From an uncultured Phascolarctobacterium sp. (GTDB taxonomy: Bacteria; Bacillota; Negativicutes; Acidaminococcales; Acidaminococcaceae), in assembly GCA_900757795.1 (NCBI GenBank), contig CAAEPE010000046.1, forward strand, positions 1 to 15,560: DNA of 15,560 nt. The letters are read 5' to 3'. The notes beneath the pieces are model-generated. The model searched no databases, had not been told where the DNA came from, and worked only from the letters and a program-made list of their open reading frames with translations. Positions 11,247 to 15,560 of this stretch are shown here, one piece after another. Position 1 is the stretch's first letter; each line of letters opens with the position of its first letter. The translations under genes and the position numbers were made by a program.

Positions 11247-11545
11247 TGTACGATAGACAACCACGAGTTTTAACCCCAAGCAAGGCCGGGCGCGTAAGCC
11301 TGCCGTTGAGCTTTTATAACGGTCAACTGAAAGCAGCGGGCGCAGACATTAGCCGCACCGAATACAATATCGGCTGGCTGTACAACATGAAGCTGGACGA
11401 TGGCGACTTTATTCGCCGCACAATGATTATCTTGCTGGCTGGCGTAGAGCAGGAAAGATACCAACGCCGCCCGCTCTGTGAACGGCTGGCAGAGCAGTTT
11501 GAAGCGGAACAGTTGACGATGGCTTTGGGGGAGGCATTGGCATGA
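11243..11545 (+). CDS. Early phage protein of unknown function
   Basis: 100 aa, ATG at 11243 overlapping the previous stop; a second ATG follows at once (11246), and AGGAGG lies at 11230-11235. The sequence (RVSLPLSFYNGQLKAAGAD; EYNIGWLYNMKLDDGDFIRR) has no motif that I can name; its C-terminal half is helical and acidic. Soluble, no signal peptide. It is retained in a tightly coupled gene string, which supports its reality. Confidence 0.72.
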   Translation: MMYDRQPRVLTPSKAGRVSLPLSFYNGQLKAAGADISRTEYNIGWLYNMKLDDGDFIRRTMIILLAGVEQERYQRRPLCERLAEQFEAEQLTMALGEALA

Positions 11546-11622
11546 ATGTCGCAGAACAACACGAGAAATGGCTGGCACAGTTTACGCCAGAACAGCAGGC
11601 AGAAAAAGCAACGCGGCTATAA
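11542..11622 (+). CDS. Possible 26-aa micro-protein
   Basis: ATG at 11542 overlaps the previous stop (ATGA) and has GGGGGAGG at a good distance. The frame encodes MNVAEQHEKWLAQFTPEQQA and six more residues. Translational coupling makes expression likely, but the size leaves function open. Confidence 0.4.
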   Translation: MNVAEQHEKWLAQFTPEQQAEKATRL

Positions 11623-11644
11623 ATTATTAGGAGGACTGAAAAAA

Positions 11645-12187
11645 ATGGAAGCATTGGAAAGAGAATTTTTGGAAGAGACTACGCCGGAAGTTGAGGATGG
11701 GGAAAGATTTGTTATAGACAGCATTGATAAAGCTGTATGGGCAGTCGGCAAAATTAAAGAACGCCGTGCAGAACTTGCCGAGGTTGACGCTTTTGTAGAG
11801 CGTCAAATCATGCAAATTAAAGCTTGGCGAGAAAAGAAAGCCGAAAGTATCGGCAATGATGTAATGTTTTTCGAGTCTTTGTTAAAACCTTACGCAGCGG
11901 CGCAAGTTGAGGGCAAGAAAAGCAAAAGTGTTAAGTTGCCCAACGGCACGTTAAGCTTTAAAAAATCCGCTCCAAACTATACCAAAGATGAAGGTGCTTT
12001 GCTGGAGTTTGTAAAAGCAGAAGCTCCTGATTGTATCAAAACGAAAGAGAGCGTAGATTGGGCAGAGTACAAGAAAAGGTTGCATTTTGCCGACGCTGGC
12101 AAATTGGTAACGGATGACGGCGAAGTTGTTCCGGGCGTAAGCTATGAACAAAAGGAAGACAGCTTTATTGTAAAGTTGGTGGAATAA
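11645..12187 (+). CDS. gam: Gam-like host-nuclease inhibitor
   Basis: 180 aa. The ATG at 11645 behind AGGAGG (11630-11635) is chosen; the frame open from 11546 upstream overlaps a micro-gene and has no ribosome binding site. The layout matches the Mu-type Gam family (PF07352): a long helical pair (DSIDKAVWAVGKIKERR; VDAFVERQIMQIKAWREKKA; MFFESLLKPYA), then the conserved strand KSVKLPNGTLSFKKS, and a closing PGVSYEQKEDSFIVKL. Gam is a Ku-like dimer that binds DNA ends and protects them from RecBCD/AddAB-type exonucleases. It stands directly before the single-strand annealing protein, so the two make a phage recombination pair. Confidence 0.85.
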   Translation: MEALEREFLEETTPEVEDGERFVIDSIDKAVWAVGKIKERRAELAEVDAFVERQIMQIKAWREKKAESIGNDVMFFESLLKPYAAAQVEGKKSKSVKLPNGTLSFKKSAPNYTKDEGALLEFVKAEAPDCIKTKESVDWAEYKKRLHFADAGKLVTDDGEVVPGVSYEQKEDSFIVKLVE

Positions 12188-12189
12188 AC

Positions 12190-12855
12190 ATGGATGAAAG
12201 ATATACGGCAATGTCCCAGCCGCCACAGGACGCACTGAAAAAGATTAATATTGGCGCGCTGAAAGGGAAGAGCGACATCAACCCTCAATGGCGCATCGAA
12301 GCCTTGACAGAGCAATTCGGCTTGTGCGGCATCGGCTGGAAATTTGAAATTGTTAGCACGTCAACGCAACCCTGCGGTGATGGGCAAATCCTGTTGTTTA
12401 TGCAGGTAAACCTTTTTGTCAAAGATGGGAAACAGTGGAGCGCCCCTATCCCTGGCTTTGGCGGAGATATGCTAATAGAAAAAAACAAGAATGGCTTAGT
12501 TCCGAACGACGAAGCCTTCAAGATGTGCTTAACCGACGCGCTGGGCAACGCTGCGAAGTGCATCGGTGTAGCGGCCAACGTTTACCGTGGCTTTAACGAC
12601 GGCAGTAAATACAACAAAAAGCAGGATGAGCCAGTTAATCAGCAGCAAGTCGCAAATAAGCCCCAAGCTCCTGCACAACAAATTGAGTGGGTGAAAAACA
12701 TCCAAGGCGCAACCTGCATTCTGGCTAATAACGGCAAATACTATCCGTTAGAGCCGATGAACGCTAAGCAGTTAGGCGTTGTGCTTGCCGAAGCAAATTA
12801 CGCTAAATGCCATGACGAAGCGCGGCGGTTACTGGCCGAGAAAGGCGCAGCATAA
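12190..12855 (+). CDS. Sak3-like (Rad52-related) single-strand annealing protein
   Basis: 221 aa, ATG at 12190, two bases after the Gam stop. Residues ~15-140 match the DUF1071/Sak3 family pattern: INPQWRIEALTEQFGLCGIG, W-K-F-E-I, then MQVNLFVKDG, GGDMLI, and EAFKMCLTDALGNAAKCIG followed by VAANVYRG. These proteins coat single strands and anneal complementary DNA in phage recombination and replication. The region after ~145 is a Q/P/A-rich linker and a small C-terminal domain (ILANNGKYYPLEPMNAKQLG) that may be for partner binding. It overlaps the following HNH-like gene by one base (ATAATG). Confidence 0.8.
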   Translation: MDERYTAMSQPPQDALKKINIGALKGKSDINPQWRIEALTEQFGLCGIGWKFEIVSTSTQPCGDGQILLFMQVNLFVKDGKQWSAPIPGFGGDMLIEKNKNGLVPNDEAFKMCLTDALGNAAKCIGVAANVYRGFNDGSKYNKKQDEPVNQQQVANKPQAPAQQIEWVKNIQGATCILANNGKYYPLEPMNAKQLGVVLAEANYAKCHDEARRLLAEKGAA

Positions 12856-13139
12856 TGAGCAGAAAGCGTAGCATTTTGCAAGAAGAAAAAGTCTGTTTCT
12901 TGTGTGGCACTACACTTAATCTTGAGCTTCATCACGTACTGCATGGCACGGCAATGAGAAAGATTGCCGATAAGCTTGGATTGACTGTATGGCTGTGCAG
13001 CGAACACCACAGAGGCAAGAATTCACCGCACATGAATAAAGCTATTGATACTGACCTTAAACGGTTTGCGCAAAGCGAATACGAAAAGCGACACGACCGC
13101 TTTGATTGGATGGCGAAAGTAGGGCGGAATTACTTATGA
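12855..13139 (+). CDS. HNH-like (His-Me finger) recombination nuclease, Ref/NinG-type candidate
   Basis: 94 aa, ATG at 12855. A compact zinc/HNH signature is visible: C14-x2-C17 (CFLCG), H26-H27 (LELHH), then C48-x2-H51-H52 (WLCSEHH). The C-terminal helix ends in EKRHDRFDWMAKVGRNYL. Small nucleases of this layout often sit between annealing protein and NinB in phage recombination cassettes and recall the RecA-dependent nuclease Ref. The exact family is not certain. Its stop overlaps the start of the NinB-like gene (TTATGA). Confidence 0.75.
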   Translation: MSRKRSILQEEKVCFLCGTTLNLELHHVLHGTAMRKIADKLGLTVWLCSEHHRGKNSPHMNKAIDTDLKRFAQSEYEKRHDRFDWMAKVGRNYL

Positions 13140-13672
13140 GGTTTGAAACAAAGCAAATAAATTTCTTCGGTGGCATGGTACAAATTCCCATACCGCCAGG
13201 TCTAACAGCCGCTTATCAGCGCATAGCAGCCGCAGTCAGCAACGAAAAAACGCTAGAGGTAACAATCACCGTAAAGCGCAAAAAACGTAGCCTGACAGCC
13301 AATTCAGCCCTCTGGGCGATGCTGCAAGACCTTGCGGTGGTGCTCAAGACCAGTGCATGGGAGCTTTACCTTGATGCGCTTCGGCGGTACGGATTTTACG
13401 AGGATATTGCCGTAGTAGAAGAAGCTGCGCCGCGTTTGGCGGCAGTATACAGGATAGTTGAGCCAACCGGCGACGTTATCTATGACAGCGGATACGGCAA
13501 GTTGTTAGTATACCGCTGCTGGCGTGGTAGCAGCACCTACGATAGCAAGGAGTTTAGCCACCTGCTAGACATGGTTATACAAGAAGCCAAAGAAAACGGC
13601 GTAGCCTTTTTAAGCGAGGCCGACAAAGCTTTACTGATTGATGAAATGAGGAATAAAGAAAATGTATCATAG
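13136..13672 (+). CDS. NinB/Orf-like recombination protein
   Basis: 178 aa, ATG at 13136 overlapping the previous stop; the frame is open back to 13106 but that part lies within the HNH-like gene. A central KRKKRSLTANSALWAMLQDL motif and AWELYLDALRRYGFYEDIAV, followed by LLVYRCWRGSSTYDSKEFSH and LDMVIQEAKENG, match the NinB-like family seen in Firmicutes phages. Lambda NinB (Orf) mediates recombination in place of RecFOR by binding single-stranded DNA. It overlaps the replication gene by 11 bases, so the operon continues without a gap. Confidence 0.8.
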   Translation: MRFETKQINFFGGMVQIPIPPGLTAAYQRIAAAVSNEKTLEVTITVKRKKRSLTANSALWAMLQDLAVVLKTSAWELYLDALRRYGFYEDIAVVEEAAPRLAAVYRIVEPTGDVIYDSGYGKLLVYRCWRGSSTYDSKEFSHLLDMVIQEAKENGVAFLSEADKALLIDEMRNKENVS

Positions 13673-14504
13673 TTTCAATACCGAAATTGCGAAAAAATAT
13701 GGTGTTGTGGAAGCAATTTTGCTTAATTACTTTGCTTTTTGGCTGACGAAAAATAAAGCTAATAATCAACATTTACATGACGGCCGGTACTGGACATATA
13801 ACAGTATCAAAGCTTTTGCAAAAATGTTTGATTATCTGACAGAAAAGCAGTTACGCCGCGTGTTGGGAAAATTGAAAGCGGAAGGCTTAATTGTTACCGG
13901 CAACTATAATTCCAATCCATATGATAGAAGCCTTTGGTATGCTCTTACAGATAAAGCTATGAAGCTTATTGGAATTGACTTAAAGCCGGAAAATGCAGAT
14001 ACCGAAAAAGAAAATTCCATTTCCGAAAACGGGAAAATCAATTTGCCCAAAAAGGCAAATCGATTTGAGCAAAAGGGCGAACCTATACCAGTTAATATAC
14101 AGTTAAATAAACAGATAAATACCAGCAGCAGTAGTAATAATATATATAATAACGCGCGTACCACAGAGCCGTGTGTATCTGCTACCGCTACTGCTAGGGA
14201 CACTAATGTCCTTAACAACGCCCACGAGGCTATTGTCTTTTGGATGAATAATACAGGACAGGCTGGCGAAGTTATCCGAAGTGATATTGCAGAGCTTGTC
14301 GGTAAGCATGGTAACGCCTTTGTGATAGAAGCCATGCGGGAAGCAATACGCTCCAACGTTCGCAAGATTAAGTATGTGCGAGCGATTCTAGAACGTATGG
14401 CGAGCGGCGAAGATAAAAAGCAAGAAGCGTCAAGCTGCGGCATTTGGGAGCAGGCGCTCAAGGAGGTTAGCAAGCAATGGCAACCATCACCGAAAGAGAT
14501 TTAG
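13662..14504 (+). CDS. Phage replication initiator with N-terminal winged helix (DnaD/O-like)
   Basis: 280 aa, ATG at 13662 with AGGAATAAAG in front. Residues ~1-105 match the start of many Firmicutes phage replication proteins: SFNTEIAKKYGVVEAILLNY, FWLTKNKANN, DGRYWTYNSIKAFAKMF, then LRRVLGKLKAEGLIVTGNYN. Residues ~105-175 are a low-complexity linker rich in N, S and K. Residues ~185-255 (AIVFWMNNTGQ; IRSDIAELVGKHGNAFVIEA; KIKYVRAILERMA) resemble the DnaD/DnaB_2 domain that contacts DNA and helps load the helicase. It acts probably at an origin within or near the gene; an A/T-rich and AGCAGCAGTAGTAATAATAT microsatellite stretch is present in the linker. It overlaps the next gene by 28 bases. 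Confidence 0.85.
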   Translation: MYHSFNTEIAKKYGVVEAILLNYFAFWLTKNKANNQHLHDGRYWTYNSIKAFAKMFDYLTEKQLRRVLGKLKAEGLIVTGNYNSNPYDRSLWYALTDKAMKLIGIDLKPENADTEKENSISENGKINLPKKANRFEQKGEPIPVNIQLNKQINTSSSSNNIYNNARTTEPCVSATATARDTNVLNNAHEAIVFWMNNTGQAGEVIRSDIAELVGKHGNAFVIEAMREAIRSNVRKIKYVRAILERMASGEDKKQEASSCGIWEQALKEVSKQWQPSPKEI

Positions 14505-15097
14505 CGGCAACAATACTAAATCTTGTGCGGGCTGGTAAGCGCATGCCGCAAGATAACCAGCTTAAAGGCGCTGCGAATGTGGAAGCAGAAACGCAGCGTA
14601 TACTGCGAGAGACTGTTGCCGTGTTCAAACATGTATTTTTTTGGCAGCATATCGGCATTGAACGCTGGCAAGAAGCAGAACATATAGCCTTAACCATGAC
14701 ATCTGCCGACCAACTGAACGTAAATATCATTACGCCAGCTTTGATGCAGGCTGCGCTTAACAAAGCAGAGCAAGAGCACATTGCGCGGCAGACTGCCAAA
14801 AACGAGCAGGGAAAGCTTGCAGAGCCGGTAGCGGAACCTATTGCTAAAATGTTGTGGCACTGGACCATAGCGAAATTACGAGAGGGCAGAAAGATAATGC
14901 CCTATATGCCAGACGAAAGCGTAGTAACCGATTACTTCCTGCACATTGGACTGCCGAGAGAGCTGCAAAGCAAGAATAGGCAGTTAGTTAGAGCGCATCT
15001 AAACGACTGCATCTATGCTAAACGGATGCAGAGCGCTGTAAAAAGTCGGCTGTTGGTAAATAAGAGCAACTGGGAATTAAAGCTGGAAGTGATATGA
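14477..15097 (+). CDS. Probable replication-associated protein of unknown family
   Basis: 206 aa, ATG at 14477 with AAGGAGG at 14460-14466. The protein is helical, without a Walker motif or zinc site. Two similar-looking helical parts, residues ~1-70 (ITERDLAATILNLVRAGKRM; FFWQHIGIERWQEAEHIALT) and ~115-206 (MLWHWTIAKLREGRKIMPYM; HIGLPRELQSKN), contain repeated aromatic positions. It follows the replication initiator and overlaps it, so a helicase loader or initiator partner is plausible, but this is a guess from position. Confidence 0.78.
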   Translation: MATITERDLAATILNLVRAGKRMPQDNQLKGAANVEAETQRILRETVAVFKHVFFWQHIGIERWQEAEHIALTMTSADQLNVNIITPALMQAALNKAEQEHIARQTAKNEQGKLAEPVAEPIAKMLWHWTIAKLREGRKIMPYMPDESVVTDYFLHIGLPRELQSKNRQLVRAHLNDCIYAKRMQSAVKSRLLVNKSNWELKLEVI

Positions 15098-15378
15098 AGC
15101 GGGTGCCGGTCAATTATAAAATACCTAAAGAGCAATATGATTATTACATTGCTATAACAGATTTCCTAGAAGAATATCTTGAAATTCCAGATGATTATTA
15201 TGTCAGAATTATTGATAAACGTGACATCTTTAACGAAATATATGTGATTGCTCCGAAGTATTTAAAACTGCTGGTTGAGTATCTAATAGCGGAAGGCGTA
15301 TTTACTATAAACGAAATGCGCAAAATGTTTTGGAAAGAAAAAGGTGTAATATTGAACAACGGAGATATAGGAAGGTAA
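15094..15378 (+). CDS. Small protein of unknown function
   Basis: 94 aa, ATG at 15094 overlapping the preceding stop (ATGA). Acidic N-terminal half with many aromatic residues (YKIPKEQYDYYIAITDFLEE), then KDFx-free strands and helices (YLKLLVEYLIAEGVFTINEM). No signal peptide, membrane segment or motif recognised. Its base composition is somewhat more AT-rich than the replication genes. Confidence 0.72.
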   Translation: MKRVPVNYKIPKEQYDYYIAITDFLEEYLEIPDDYYVRIIDKRDIFNEIYVIAPKYLKLLVEYLIAEGVFTINEMRKMFWKEKGVILNNGDIGR

Positions 15379-15382
15379 GTAA

Positions 15383-15560
15383 ATGAAACTTGTTTTTGGC
15401 GATATTGTCGTAGTTGAAAATGAATTAATCGGGGTAGTCGTTAAATGTTGGGTCCCCGTGTGTAGAGAAGATGAACCTAATTATGATGTCTATGTAGCTG
15501 TTTATAATGGCATAAAAAATTATAAATCAAGTGAGGTTGAGCGCTATCAAGTGCGGAATA
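15383..15560 (+). CDS. Conserved small phage protein, truncated by the window edge
   Basis: ATG at 15383 behind GGAAGG; 59 codons are open to the window edge. The beginning MKLVFGDIVVVENELIGVVV and the later YVAVYNGIKNYKSSEVERYQ recall a recurrent small protein of Firmicutes phage early regions with an SH3-like start. No function is known to me. Confidence 0.75.
   Translation, partial: MKLVFGDIVVVENELIGVVVKCWVPVCREDEPNYDVYVAVYNGIKNYKSSEVERYQVRN

Noticed and set aside
14120..14160. Repeats AGCAGCAGTAGTAATAATATATATAA-type in the replication gene as an origin
   Set aside because: It is a low-complexity linker coding for S and N; no iterons or DnaA-type boxes were seen, so origin is not called.
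1..15560. CRISPR array, insertion sequence or diversity-generating retroelement
   Set aside because: No regularly spaced repeats, no transposase and no reverse transcriptase are visible; the fibre variation suggested here needs none of them.

Overview
The window is accessory DNA from a temperate tailed phage. A lysis module, an attachment site, an integrase, a divergent repressor/Cro switch and an early recombination-replication operon lie in one continuous stretch. Strong AGGAGG-type ribosome binding sites and frequent GTG starts point to a Firmicutes-like host. Two overlapping genes after the endolysin look like envelope-spanning lysis proteins, which are needed only where there is an outer membrane. 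Together these suggest a diderm Firmicute (Negativicutes-like) host; this is inference, not proof. Because the lysis genes sit directly left of the attachment site and the integrase directly right of it, the molecule is most simply a circular or permuted (non-integrated) phage genome, or alternatively two prophages in tandem.

Layout. 1-178 (minus strand): the C-terminal part of a tail fibre, opposite to its neighbours and without a start codon. 193-768 (+): a DUF4376 tail-fibre-assembly-like protein. 904-1944 (-): a tyrosine recombinase with its own promoter and terminator. 1991-3636 (+): holin, zinc amidase endolysin, then two nearly co-extensive overlapping reading frames with spanin-like features. 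3704-4655 (+): a two-gene cassette with its own strong promoter, a structured leader and a terminator (a moron), including an AbrB-like regulator. 4662-4920: attP, whose core is the 3' part of a tRNA-Gly(CCC) gene, flanked symmetrically by paired TGCCCCCA repeats. 4893-6017 (-): the integrase.

6095-8855 (-): the lysogeny operon, with an S24-type repressor carrying two HTH domains, a membrane-anchored DUF4041/GIY-YIG protein and a PH-domain protein. 8856-8991: the switch region, with one 18-bp operator copy inside each of the two divergent promoters. From 8992 (+) an early operon runs to the end: Cro-like protein, small unknown proteins (one interrupted at a T8 tract), an excisionase-like protein, a membrane LysM protein, unknown proteins, Gam-like nuclease inhibitor, Sak3-like annealing protein, HNH-like protein, NinB-like protein, a replication initiator, and three more unknown genes, the last cut by the window edge.

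The most interesting candidate is the inverted tail-fibre C-terminal segment close to a second tyrosine recombinase. It fits a recombinase-driven inversion that swaps the receptor-binding end of the fibre. Next come the overlapping spanin-like pair, the symmetric attP, and the repressor-linked DUF4041/GIY-YIG plus PH-domain pair, which may act in superinfection exclusion or defence.
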